This document shows positions 8,651-16,355 of a DNA stretch of 64,000 bases, one piece after another (positions within the stretch are counted from its first letter, which is position 1; each line of letters opens with the position of its first letter). This DNA is from PALSA-1003 sp963741315 (lineage in GTDB: Bacteria; Pseudomonadota; Gammaproteobacteria; Burkholderiales; Casimicrobiaceae), in NCBI GenBank assembly GCA_963741315.1, contig CAVUHK010000008.1, forward strand, positions 186,001 to 250,000, read 5' to 3'. The notes under the pieces are model-generated. The model did not search any database and was not told the DNA's origin. It was given only the letters and a program-made list of their open reading frames with translations. The position numbers were made by a program, and so were the translations under genes.

Positions 8651-9250
8651 GCGTAAAGGGCAACCCCGAGCACGAAGGTACGGCAACGAGCGACGAACCT
8701 GTCGATCGCCACCTCGTCGAAACGCGTCTCGACTCGAGCGACGTGTTCTCCGGCAACCTGCTGCACGTGCGACGCGACAGCGTCCTGCTACCCGACGGCG
8801 CGCAGGCAACGCGCGAATACATCGTGCATCCGGGCGCGGTGATGATCATTCCGCGCCTCGCCGACGGCAGGCTCGCTCATGGAGCGCCAGTACCGCTATC
8901 CGATCGGCCAAGTCTTCATCGAGTTTCCGGCCGGCAAGATCGATCCGGGCGAAGACCCGCTGGTCGCGGCCAAGCGCGAGCTCACCGAAGAAACCGGCTA
9001 TACCGCGGCGCGCTGGTCGAACCTGGCGTCGATGCATCCGGTCATCAGTTATTCCACCGAGCGCATCGACATGTTCATTGCCGACGAGTTGACGCATGTC
9101 GGCACGCGGCTCGATGACGGCGAGTTCATCGAGATCTTCAGCACGACACTGTTGGAAGCGCTCGCCCGGCTCGATCGTGGCGAGATCACCGACAGTAAGA
9201 CCATGATCGGCCTGCTGCTTCTGGCGAGGCAGGCGGCGCTGCGCGCGTGA
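8647..9250 (+). pseudogene. Nudix hydrolase (ADP-ribose pyrophosphatase type), frameshifted
   Basis: The gene would encode about 200 residues but its frame breaks near 8875. The first part (from ATG 8647, ATGA overlap with hemF) runs to MIIPRLADGRL; the second resumes one frame on as LMERQYRYPIGQVFIEFPAG. Dropping the G at 8875 gives a smooth family-like join, DGRL-LMERQYRYP, so one extra base explains it. The Nudix box is perfect: G-x5-E-x7-RELTEETGY. This subgroup hydrolyses ADP-ribose and related nucleoside diphosphates. The GTG of acylphosphatase overlaps the stop. A sequencing or assembly error is as likely as true inactivation. Alternatively only the 3' ORF from 8879 is expressed. Confidence 0.78.
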
Positions 9251-9525
9251 CGTCGGTCGTCAGACGCCTGGTAATCTCGGGCCGCGTGCAGGGTGTCGGT
9301 TTCCGCTATTCGCTGGCCGACGAGGCGCGCGCGCTGGGACTGCGCGGCTGGGTGCGCAATTGCCGCAATGGCGATGTCGAGGCGATAGTGTCCGGGCCCG
9401 AGCATGGCATCGAGGTCATTATCGCGTGGGCTCACAGGGGACCTCCGACGGCGAAGGTCAGCAAAGTGAGCGTGGAGGCTGCGGTCGGCGAATTTGCCGG
9501 CTTCGAAATCGCTGCGACAGCCTGA
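9247..9525 (+). CDS. acyP: Acylphosphatase
   Basis: Small cytoplasmic enzyme that hydrolyses acyl phosphates such as carbamoyl and acetyl phosphate. The 92-residue product starts at GTG 9247 and overlaps the Nudix stop (GTGA). The family signature GRVQGVGFRYSLADEA carries the catalytic Arg, and GWVRNCRNGDVEAIVSG carries the catalytic Asn. Length is typical. It closes the dense pur-hem block; the genes beyond it are of a different character. Confidence 0.93.
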   Translation: MTSVVRRLVISGRVQGVGFRYSLADEARALGLRGWVRNCRNGDVEAIVSGPEHGIEVIIAWAHRGPPTAKVSKVSVEAAVGEFAGFEIAATA

Positions 9526-9746
9526 CGCTGGCTCGAACCAACAATCGCGTTCGCGGAGCTGTATCCTGACAGTGTTTTCCTAGTGCAGTGGCCCGCCCTC
9601 AGCCGCCACAGCACGCGAAAACGTGACAATTCTGTCACGGTCCGTGTTTCCCCCTCCATACGTCTTCTGTCCGAGATCGGCCAGAAGCGGACCGTCGGCC
9701 CATTCCCCCGAAGCGGTCATTTGCTCACGGCCGTTCCATTGATACC
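9526..9746. other. Non-coding junction between the housekeeping block and the accessory patch
   Basis: There is no convincing gene. It contains the 7-bp inverted repeat described separately and, near 9670-9700, a GC-rich stretch (CGGCCAGAAGCGGACCGTC) that loosely resembles the sequence at 12221-12240 beyond the recombinase gene. The recognisable acetyltransferase sequence begins only at about 9780. Confidence 0.5.
9622..9639. promoter_or_regulatory. Operator-like inverted repeat
   Basis: CGTGACA and TGTCACG form a perfect 7-bp inverted repeat around the 4-nt centre ATTC. The size and symmetry suit a dimeric regulator better than a terminator, as no T-run follows. It lies about 100 nt after acyP and 125 nt before the acetyltransferase remnant. 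No cognate regulator is encoded nearby. Confidence 0.35.
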
Positions 9747-10307
9747 GTGGCAAAATTGGGTGCACTCCTTTGCTCATCGCAGCTTCCATGCGCCTATGGC
9801 GAGCACATTCAAGCCAACGAAATCGCCGATCCCGACACGGTGACCTTGCTTGGGGAGCAGCACGGAACGCTGGTGGGCTACGCACAACTGCGCTGGCGGA
9901 AGGGGCCGAGCTGGGTGGTGGCGCAACAGCCCGGCGAGATTCACCGCCTGTACGTTCTCAGCGACGCACACGGCTTAGGCGTCGCGCACGACCTCATGTA
10001 CGGGTGCATTGATGAAATGACGCGCCGTGGGTCAGACGTGGCGTGGCTTGGCGTGTGGGAAGCGAATCCAAGGGCAATCGCCTTCTACAGGAAATTCCAT
10101 TTCGTGGAAGTCGGTGAGCACGTGTTCCTCCTGGGAAAGGACCGGCAGCGCGACATCATCATGGTGCGGCCGTGCGCCTGTCATGATTCGCCATCGACGT
10201 ACGCGCTCGAGTGCATATCGTTGCCGATCTGGCTCCGGTCGATCAGAGCGGTCGCTTTCAGAGGATCGACGGCCGCTGGGACCGATGTATCACCACAGCT
10301 CGATTGA
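9747..10307 (+). pseudogene. GNAT-family acetyltransferase remnant, N-terminally truncated
   Basis: From about 9783 to 10172 the frame reads as the later part of a GNAT N-acetyltransferase: TVTLLGEQHGTLVGYAQLR (strands 2-3), a degenerate acetyl-CoA loop after EIHRLYVLSDAHGLGVAHDL, then WLGVWEANPRAIAFYRKFHF, the classic last helix and strand. The first 50-60 residues of the domain are absent, and the open frame before it has no resemblance to a GNAT. A C-terminal tail after IIMVRP also looks unlike the family, suggesting a lost stop. The substrate is unknown. It is read as a decayed gene at the edge of an accessory patch. Confidence 0.62.
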
Positions 10308-10391
10308 CGGTGCGCGACTGCTCGATGGATCAGACAGCGTCCTCGGACGAAAGCCATTCCTGCGGTCGGGCGGCTGAAGACGGGAGCAACA

Positions 10392-11372
10392 ATGGCAACT
10401 CTCACGACCCGGCTCACTCGGGCGCTCGACCTCAAACTTCCGATTGTCTCGGCGCCTATGGCGTTTGCCGGCGGTGGCGCACTCGCGGCGGCCGTCACTC
10501 GCGCCGGCGGCCTTGGCCTAATCGGTGGCGGATACGGCGACCCGACTTGGCTCGAAGAACAGTTCGATGCGGCCGGCACCGAGCGGGTCGGCGTCGGCTT
10601 CATCACATGGTCCCTCCGGAAGTCGCCATCCCTGTTAAAGGATGTGCTGAACCACCGGCCGGCCGCCGTAATGCTCTCGTTCGGCGACCCTCGCCCGTTC
10701 GTCGATGACATCCGCGCGGCCGGAGCGAAACTGTTGTGCCAGTGCGCAGACATGGAGAACGTTGCCGACGCGCTGGATGTCGGAGCCGACATCGTCGTGG
10801 CCCAGGGTGCTGAGGCTGGCGGGCATGGGGCGCTGCGCGGCACGCTGACGTTGGTGCCGGAAGCCGCGGACTTCTTGTCGGCGCAAGCACCCGAAATATT
10901 GCTGCTCGCCGCCGGCGGCATCGCCGATGGGCGGGGCCTCGCTGCGGCGCTAATGCTCGGTGCCGACGGCGTACTCGTTGGCACGCGACTGTGGGCCTCG
11001 AACGAAGCACTCGTGCAAAAGCGCCATCACGAAGCGATTGTCGAAACGGACGGTGACGGCACGCTGCGGACGCGGGTAGCGGACATCGCCCGCCAGATTC
11101 CCTGGCCGAGCGGCTTCACGGCGAGAATCCGCCGTAATGCGTTTACGAACCGATGGCACGGGCGGGAAGATGAACTGGAGCGAAATGTCGCCGTCGAAGG
11201 ACCGCGCTACCGGCAAGCATGGACGGAAGGCGATCCCGAAAGCACCGGAGTATGGTTTGGCGAAGCGGCCGGGCTCATCCACGCCATCGAACCGGCGGCG
11301 GTCATTGTCGAGAGAATGGTGAACGAGGCCGTGCTTCGTCTCGAGCGACATGGAGGCGCGACGCTCGTTTGA
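10392..11372 (+). CDS. Nitronate monooxygenase (2-nitropropane dioxygenase family)
   Basis: FMN-dependent TIM-barrel enzyme that oxidises toxic alkyl nitronates such as propionate-3-nitronate to carbonyl compounds and nitrite. The 326-residue protein shows LPIVSAPMAFAGGGALAAAV at the N-terminus, the family hallmark VAQGAEAGGHG near residue 140, and the phosphate-binding LLAAGGIADGRGLAAAL and ADGVLVGTR. GGGAG at 10382-10386 region (GGGAGCAACA before ATG) provides a ribosome site. A weaker alternative is a related FMN enzyme such as enoyl reductase FabK. It is flanked by a gene remnant and a recombinase, so it may be acquired. Confidence 0.82.
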   Translation: MATLTTRLTRALDLKLPIVSAPMAFAGGGALAAAVTRAGGLGLIGGGYGDPTWLEEQFDAAGTERVGVGFITWSLRKSPSLLKDVLNHRPAAVMLSFGDPRPFVDDIRAAGAKLLCQCADMENVADALDVGADIVVAQGAEAGGHGALRGTLTLVPEAADFLSAQAPEILLLAAGGIADGRGLAAALMLGADGVLVGTRLWASNEALVQKRHHEAIVETDGDGTLRTRVADIARQIPWPSGFTARIRRNAFTNRWHGREDELERNVAVEGPRYRQAWTEGDPESTGVWFGEAAGLIHAIEPAAVIVERMVNEAVLRLERHGGATLV

Positions 11373-11552
11373 CGCGGGACATCGCGTCAATCGGATCCGC
11401 CCAGCGGTCACGCGCTGATCTGACCATCGCGTGCCATATCCAAAGCTGCTGAATGTCGGCTGCCGAATGTGCTGGATGGCTGCTCAGGGTCGACAAGCGC
11501 CCGTCGGCCACGATCACCATGAGGCTCCGTTCCCTCAACAGAGGAGCCGTTC

Positions 11553-12179
11553 ATGGATACCGCTACGACGAACGCAGTGCGTGCCGCACCGTGGAACAAA
11601 GGCAAGCTGGTCGGTCAGAAGCCCCCGCTGAAGCTGAAGGAGATCTGGGCGATTCGGATTCGACTGCAACTGGACCATCGAGCGCGGGAACTGGCGCTGT
11701 TCAACCTCGCCATTGATAGCAAGTTGCGCGGGTGCGATTTGGTAGGGCTTCACGTCCACGACGTGGTCCAGGGCAGTCATGTCGCGGCACGGGCGATTGT
11801 CATGCAGAAAAAGACGCAGCGGCCGGTGCAATTTGAGATCACCGAGCAAACGCGGGAAGCAGTCACGGCTTGGATCAAAGAGGCGCATCGGAAGCCGGAG
11901 CAGTTCCTCTTTCCCAGTCGTGTGTCGGAGTCACCGCATCTTTCCACCCGGCAGTATTCCCGGATCGTCGGGTCCTGGGTGGGATCAATTGGGCTTGACC
12001 CGGCAGCCTACGGCACTCATTCGATGCGGCGCACCAAACCGACGCTGATCTACCGGCGAACGAAGAATCTCCGGGCGGTTCAGCTGCTGCTCGGGCACAC
12101 CAAGCTTGAAAGCACAGTCAGATACCTCGGGATCGAGGTCGACGATGCGCTAGAAATTGCCGAGCAGACAGAAGTGTAG
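11553..12179 (+). CDS. Short tyrosine recombinase / phage-type integrase
   Basis: A 208-residue protein with the catalytic domain of tyrosine recombinases. All expected active-site residues are visible: Arg59 in SKLRGCDLVGL, a Lys in the beta-hairpin (MQKKTQR, 85-90), His156 and Arg159 in GTHSMRR, His182 in LLLGHTKLESTVRY and the nucleophile Tyr191. The usual N-terminal core-binding (SAM-like) domain is missing; only about 30 residues precede the catalytic fold. A GAGGAG ribosome site is close upstream. No clear attachment site or phage gene lies beside it. Related short integrases are scattered singly in proteobacterial genomes, so it may be active or residual. Confidence 0.82.
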   Translation: MDTATTNAVRAAPWNKGKLVGQKPPLKLKEIWAIRIRLQLDHRARELALFNLAIDSKLRGCDLVGLHVHDVVQGSHVAARAIVMQKKTQRPVQFEITEQTREAVTAWIKEAHRKPEQFLFPSRVSESPHLSTRQYSRIVGSWVGSIGLDPAAYGTHSMRRTKPTLIYRRTKNLRAVQLLLGHTKLESTVRYLGIEVDDALEIAEQTEV

Positions 12180-12437
12180 TTGCACAACGCTGGTCGCGAC
12201 CGCCGAACTCGACGGTCGCTGACCGGCCACAACCAGACGTAGCGCCTCATCGTCCAATGCAGTCGGCCGTGGGCGCGCGGATCACCCACCCTCGGGGCCA
12301 ACGACTTCCCCTTGGCCGGGCACAACCAATGCACCTCTCCGTCCGCCCGGTCGAGTCAAGAAGTGCTACGCTTTCCTGGCCGGCGCATTATGGTGTTGAA
12401 CTTGCTGTCCTCTTTCTTTCGAAAACGGGGGGAAACC

Positions 12438-13625
12438 ATGAACAATCGCATTACTGCTTCGGGGCTGATCGCGGCCGCAATGCTGGTAGTGGCCGGATGC
12501 GCAACGCCGGGCGGTCCCGGCAAGACCGAGTACATGCTGGTCGGTATCGACAACAAGGTTACGTGGGGAGACGACGGCAAGGTGCAGAACCTCGCGCCTG
12601 GCAACGACGTGGTGACGATCGTCGACATCGGCACCGATCCCGCGAATCCGAAGATCGTCACCAATCTCCCGCTGATGAACTCGGTCTTCGGCCCGCCGAC
12701 CAACCTTGCCATCACGCCGAACGGACAACTCGCGCTGGTGGCGAACTCCATGGACTGGATCCCCGACGGGCCCGGCTGGAAGGCATCGCCCGACGACAAG
12801 CTCTATGTCATCGACCTGACGACCAATCCGCCGGCGCGCATCGCCACGATCGCGGTTGGCAAGCAGCCTTCGGGCATGACAATCAACCGCGCCGGCAATC
12901 TCGCGCTCATCGCGAACCGCGCCGACAACTCCATCAGTGTGCTCTCGATCCAGGGCAAGCAGGTGAGGCTCGTCGACACGGTAACGATCGGCGAGCAGGT
13001 CTCGCACGTCGCGTTCACGCCGGACGGCAAACGGGCGCTCGCGGCGAAGTTCCCCGGCCACAAGGTCGCGCTGCTCGAAGTGGAGGGCCAGAAGGTCACC
13101 TATACGAAGCGCGACCTCGTTGTCGGTCTCTGGCCGTACAACCTCGACATCGCGCCCGACGGCAGACTCGCCCTCACCGCGGACAACGGGTTTTCGGGCG
13201 GGTCCGACGGCAACGTCGACACTGTGTCAGTCATCGACCTCGAAGCGAGCCCGCCGCGCGTAATCGACAAGGTCGTGGTCGGCGACGCCCCCGAGGGCTT
13301 CGTGATTAGCCCGACCGGCAGGCTCGCCGCTGCCGTGCTGCTGCGCGGCTCGAACAATGCGAAGACCGATTGGTTCTACAACCGCAACGGCAGTGTGGCC
13401 GTCCTGCGGATCGAAGGCAAGAAAGTCACAAAGGTCGGCGAGGTCGAGGTGCGCGGTCTGCCGGAAGGCGCGGTGTTCAGCCCGGACGGGAAGTGGCTCT
13501 ACGTCGGCAACTTCATGGACTCCGATATCTCCGTACTGCGCGTGGACGGCGATACCGTCACGAACACGGGGACGCTGCTCAAGCTGCCGGGCAAGCCGGC
13601 ATCGATGCGTGGTCGAACGCAGTAG
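12438..13625 (+). CDS. YVTN-type beta-propeller lipoprotein
   Basis: A 395-residue exported protein. The N-terminus is a lipoprotein signal (ASGLIAAAMLVVAGC, Cys21), starting at ATG 12438 after a G-rich ribosome site. The rest is made of repeating units with the pattern ITPNGQLALVAN, INRAGNLALIANR, FTPDGKRALAAK, IAPDGRLALTADN, ISPTGRLAAAV and FSPDGKWLYVGN, interleaved with V-x-V-I-D-L strands. That is typical of YVTN/lactonase-like propellers. No catalytic residues can be assigned, and function is unknown; a periplasmic binding or scaffold role is a guess. It stands alone between a recombinase gene and a transporter-gene stub, and may belong to the accessory patch. Confidence 0.78.
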   Translation: MNNRITASGLIAAAMLVVAGCATPGGPGKTEYMLVGIDNKVTWGDDGKVQNLAPGNDVVTIVDIGTDPANPKIVTNLPLMNSVFGPPTNLAITPNGQLALVANSMDWIPDGPGWKASPDDKLYVIDLTTNPPARIATIAVGKQPSGMTINRAGNLALIANRADNSISVLSIQGKQVRLVDTVTIGEQVSHVAFTPDGKRALAAKFPGHKVALLEVEGQKVTYTKRDLVVGLWPYNLDIAPDGRLALTADNGFSGGSDGNVDTVSVIDLEASPPRVIDKVVVGDAPEGFVISPTGRLAAAVLLRGSNNAKTDWFYNRNGSVAVLRIEGKKVTKVGEVEVRGLPEGAVFSPDGKWLYVGNFMDSDISVLRVDGDTVTNTGTLLKLPGKPASMRGRTQ

Positions 13626-13703
13626 TTGATCTTTGAATCAAGAGCCGTTCGCTCGTCTGCGCGGTGAGCTAGGGGATAGCGATAACCCGCGCGACATCGC
13701 TAT

Positions 13704-13940
13704 GGCTGGACCGAATTCGTCGAGTCGGGCGGACTGTTGAGCTATGGCCCGTCGATCGGGGAGAGCTTCAAGGCGCTCGCGGTCTTCGTCGACAAGGTGC
13801 TCAAGGGCGCCGATGCGAGCCGAATTCCCATCGAACAGGCCAGAAACATCAAGCTGACCGTGAATCTCCCGGCGGCCACGGCGCTCGGACTTACCGTTCC
13901 GCAGTCGATCGTCTCGCGGGCCGACAAGCTGATTGTTTGA
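13704..13940 (+). pseudogene. C-terminal stub of an ABC transporter substrate-binding protein
   Basis: About 75 residues in one frame match the end of the ABC_sub_bind family of periplasmic proteins: EFVESGGLLSYGPSIGESF, then VDKVLKGADASRIPIEQ and INLPAATALGLTVPQSI-like text, ending RADKLIV and a stop. Stops at 13665, 13677 and 13683 in the same frame close it upstream, so the first three quarters are gone. Such a C-terminal fragment cannot bind ligand alone. It is evidence of deletion at this spot, next to the YVTN gene and before the minus-strand transporter operon. Confidence 0.72.
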
Positions 13941-14043
13941 ATGGAGGGTACGCGTCTGCCGCAATCGCGATTTGGCGGGGATTTATTTCCAGCGAGCGTG
14001 GGAACGCAGTGCTCCGCGGGCGAACGGTCGCCGGCGACGCGCG

Positions 14044-14736
14044 CTATCCGGGCGGCGCCGCAACCGCGTAGACATCCTTCCAGGCTGCGTAGCTTGCCGC
14101 GGATACCAGCGGGATGACCGCGATCAGGCCGAACCCGAAGCAGAGCAGGCCGATGATCACCAGCAGCAGCGACAGGGCGCCGAATATCAGCAAGGGCAAC
14201 ACATTGAGCGCGAACGCCTGGATGCTCGAGGTAAACGCGCGGGTAAACGACGCCTCGTCGAACAGCGCGGCAAAGGGCACGAACATCAGTGGCAACGAAA
14301 CGACCGTGCCCGCGAGGAAGATGATCGTCAGCGTCATCATGCCGAGCATGGGCTCGTCGCCGCTGGATTCGAGGAGGTTGACGCCTGCAAATTGGTATGC
14401 CGCCAGCGCTTCGACAACGAAGATCAGCAGCGCCGAGACGACGATCGCCGCGAGCGCCGCCGGCCGCGCGCCGAAGGGCGCGAGCGCCACACGTACGGAC
14501 AGCGGGGCGCCGCGATCGACCGCGACCGCACCGATGAGCAAGCCGCACTCGATCACCGGTACGACCACCTTCGCGATTGCCGCGCCGATCCCCGGGATCA
14601 GCTGCAGGAGCAGTTCCGAGGCGATCACGATGAAACCGAGCACGCACCACATCAGCGGCGCGCGCTTGAACAGGCGCATCGCTTCCTCGAACCAGGCAAA
14701 CGCGCGCGCGATGGGCACCGCGTGCGGCGAGTGCAC
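14044..14736 (-). CDS. BPSS1780-type integral membrane protein
   Basis: About 230 residues with several long hydrophobic segments (MWCVLGFIVIASELLLQL, IVVSALLIFVVEALAAY, MMTLTIIFLAGTVVSLPL, VLPLLIFGALSLLLVIIGL, FGFGLIAVIPLVSAASYAA). The motif FAWFEEAMRLFKRAPLMW before the first span and AAWKDVY at the end match a family of conserved betaproteobacterial membrane proteins. Function is unknown. The start is uncertain: GTG 14736 is used, with a possible TTG further upstream. It follows livF on the same strand by 46 nt and may be cotranscribed, but no role in transport is shown. Confidence 0.68.
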   Translation of the reverse strand: MHSPHAVPIARAFAWFEEAMRLFKRAPLMWCVLGFIVIASELLLQLIPGIGAAIAKVVVPVIECGLLIGAVAVDRGAPLSVRVALAPFGARPAALAAIVVSALLIFVVEALAAYQFAGVNLLESSGDEPMLGMMTLTIIFLAGTVVSLPLMFVPFAALFDEASFTRAFTSSIQAFALNVLPLLIFGALSLLLVIIGLLCFGFGLIAVIPLVSAASYAAWKDVYAVAAPPG

Positions 14737-14782
14737 GGTGGGCGTGTCGGCTGGAGCAGGCAGCGCCAAGACGCGGCCGCGG

Positions 14783-15547
14783 TCAGTGTGCCGGGCCGGC
14801 GGCTTCGCCGAGGTACGCGGCGCGCACCTTCGGGTCGGACAGCAGTTGCTTGGCGTCACCCGAGAGCGTGATCTCGCCGCTTTCCATCACGTAGGCGCGA
14901 TTGCTCACTTCGAGCGCCAGCTTGGCGTTCTGCTCGATGAGCAGGATGGTGACGCCTTCGCGTGCGATCGCAAGCACCGTCTCGAAGACCTTCTGCACCA
15001 TCAGCGGCGCGAGCCCCATCGAAGGCTCGTCGAGCAGCAACAGCTTCGGTCGCGACAGCATCGCCCTGCCCATCGCGAGCATCTGCTGCTCGCCGCCGGA
15101 GAGCGTGCCGGCGGTCTGTCGCCGTCGTTCCTTCAGGCGCGGGAACAAGCCATAGACGCGCTCGATGTCCTGCGCGATCGCGGCGTGGTCGTTACGCGTG
15201 TAGGCGCCCATCGCCAGGTTTTCCTCGATGGTCAAAGCGCCGAACACGCCGCGTCCTTCAGGCACCATCGCGAGGCCGTCGCGTACCAGCTGGAATGCCG
15301 GCTTGCCGGTGATGTCGTTGCCGTTGTAGTGGATCGCGCCGGCTTTCACCGGCTGCAGGCCGGTGATGCCCTTGAGCGTAGTCGTCTTTCCCGCGCCGTT
15401 GGCGCCGATCAGTGCGACGAGTTCACCCTGGCCGACGACAAGATCGATGCCCTTGACCGCGTGGATGCCCCCGTAGGCGACCTCGAGTTTCCGCAATTCA
15501 AGCAGCGGCGCCGCACCCATAGCAGTGGCTTCGCGCTGCGCGCTCAT
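14783..15547 (-). CDS. livF: Branched-chain amino acid ABC transporter, ATP-binding protein LivF
   Basis: One of the two ATPases of a LivHMGF-type importer. It has Walker A (LIGANGAGKTTTLK), a Q-loop, the ABC signature LSGGEQQMLAMGRAM and Walker B LLLLDEPSMGLAP, in 254 residues (shorter if ATG at codon 10 is used). The form PEGRGVFGALTIEENLAMG is typical of LivF as opposed to LivG. It follows livG by 4 nt. Substrates of such systems include Leu/Ile/Val but also amides, urea and aromatic acids, so the ligand is not settled. Confidence 0.94.
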   Translation of the reverse strand: MSAQREATAMGAAPLLELRKLEVAYGGIHAVKGIDLVVGQGELVALIGANGAGKTTTLKGITGLQPVKAGAIHYNGNDITGKPAFQLVRDGLAMVPEGRGVFGALTIEENLAMGAYTRNDHAAIAQDIERVYGLFPRLKERRRQTAGTLSGGEQQMLAMGRAMLSRPKLLLLDEPSMGLAPLMVQKVFETVLAIAREGVTILLIEQNAKLALEVSNRAYVMESGEITLSGDAKQLLSDPKVRAAYLGEAAGPAH

Positions 15548-15551
15548 TGGA

Positions 15552-16355
15552 TCAGGCGCCCTTCATATTGAGCAGAACTTCGCCGCCGAGGTAGGCGGCG
15601 ATCACCTTGGGGTCCTGCTGCACTTCCGCCGCGGGCCCCTCGGCGATCTTCTTGCCATAGTCGAGCACGAGCACGCGATCACATACGCTCATCACCAGTT
15701 TCATGTCGTGCTCGATGAGCAGGATGGTCGTGCCGTCGCGACGGATGCCCTCCAGCAGGTCCTTCAGTGCCCGCGTTTCGGTGGCATTCATGCCCGCGGC
15801 CGGTTCGTCGAGCGCAAGGAGCTTCGGCTCGGTCGCCAGCGCGCGGGCGATTTCGAGTCGCCGCTGGTCGCCGTAGGCGAGATGGCGCGCCTGTGCGTTG
15901 GCGCGCTTGGCCACGCCTACGTATTCGAGCAGCTCGTAGGCGCGCTTTTCGATCGCGGCTTCCTCGGCAAGCGTGCGCTTGTCGCGAAAGATGGCGCCGA
16001 AGACGCCGGCCTGCGTACGCACGTGCCGGCCGATCATCACGTTCTCGAGCGCAGAGAGATTCTGGAACAGGCGGATGTTCTGGAAAGTGCGCGCGATGCC
16101 GCGCTCGGCCACCTGATTCGGCTTGAGCCGGTCCAGCGGCTCGCCGTCGAAGTTGAAGGTCCCGCCATCGGGCTCGTAGATGCCGGTGAGGACGTTGAAC
16201 AGCGACGTCTTGCCGGCGCCGTTGGGTCCGATGAGGCCGTAGATCTCGCCGTGGTTGATGGTGAAGTCGACGTCGGACAAGGCATGGACGCCGCCAAAGC
16301 GCTTGCTGATGCCCGTCGCGGTGAGCAGGCTCAGGTGTGGACGCGCCTCTTTCAT
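15552..16355 (-). CDS. livG: Branched-chain amino acid ABC transporter, ATP-binding protein LivG
   Basis: The second ATPase, 267 residues. It shows Walker A (LIGPNGAGKTSLFNVLTG), the LivG-specific GIARTFQNIRLFQNLSALEN, the signature LAYGDQRRLEIARALA and Walker B LLALDEPAAGMN, then LIEHDMKLVM. ATG 16355 overlaps the livM stop (ATGA), which fixes the start and indicates coupled translation. The degenerate signature (LAYGDQRR for LSGGQ) is normal for LivG. Confidence 0.94.
   Translation of the reverse strand: MKEARPHLSLLTATGISKRFGGVHALSDVDFTINHGEIYGLIGPNGAGKTSLFNVLTGIYEPDGGTFNFDGEPLDRLKPNQVAERGIARTFQNIRLFQNLSALENVMIGRHVRTQAGVFGAIFRDKRTLAEEAAIEKRAYELLEYVGVAKRANAQARHLAYGDQRRLEIARALATEPKLLALDEPAAGMNATETRALKDLLEGIRRDGTTILLIEHDMKLVMSVCDRVLVLDYGKKIAEGPAAEVQQDPKVIAAYLGGEVLLNMKGA

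Noticed and set aside
4097..8809. A 1570-codon open frame on the minus strand
   Set aside because: It is antisense to purH, pagP, purD and hemF, is very rich in Arg, His, Asp and Ala, and has no recognisable domain. In high-GC DNA the frame opposite real genes often stays open.
9580..9885. Open frames on both strands in the gap after acyP
   Set aside because: They overlap each other and give Arg/Pro-rich or low-complexity peptides with no family resemblance.
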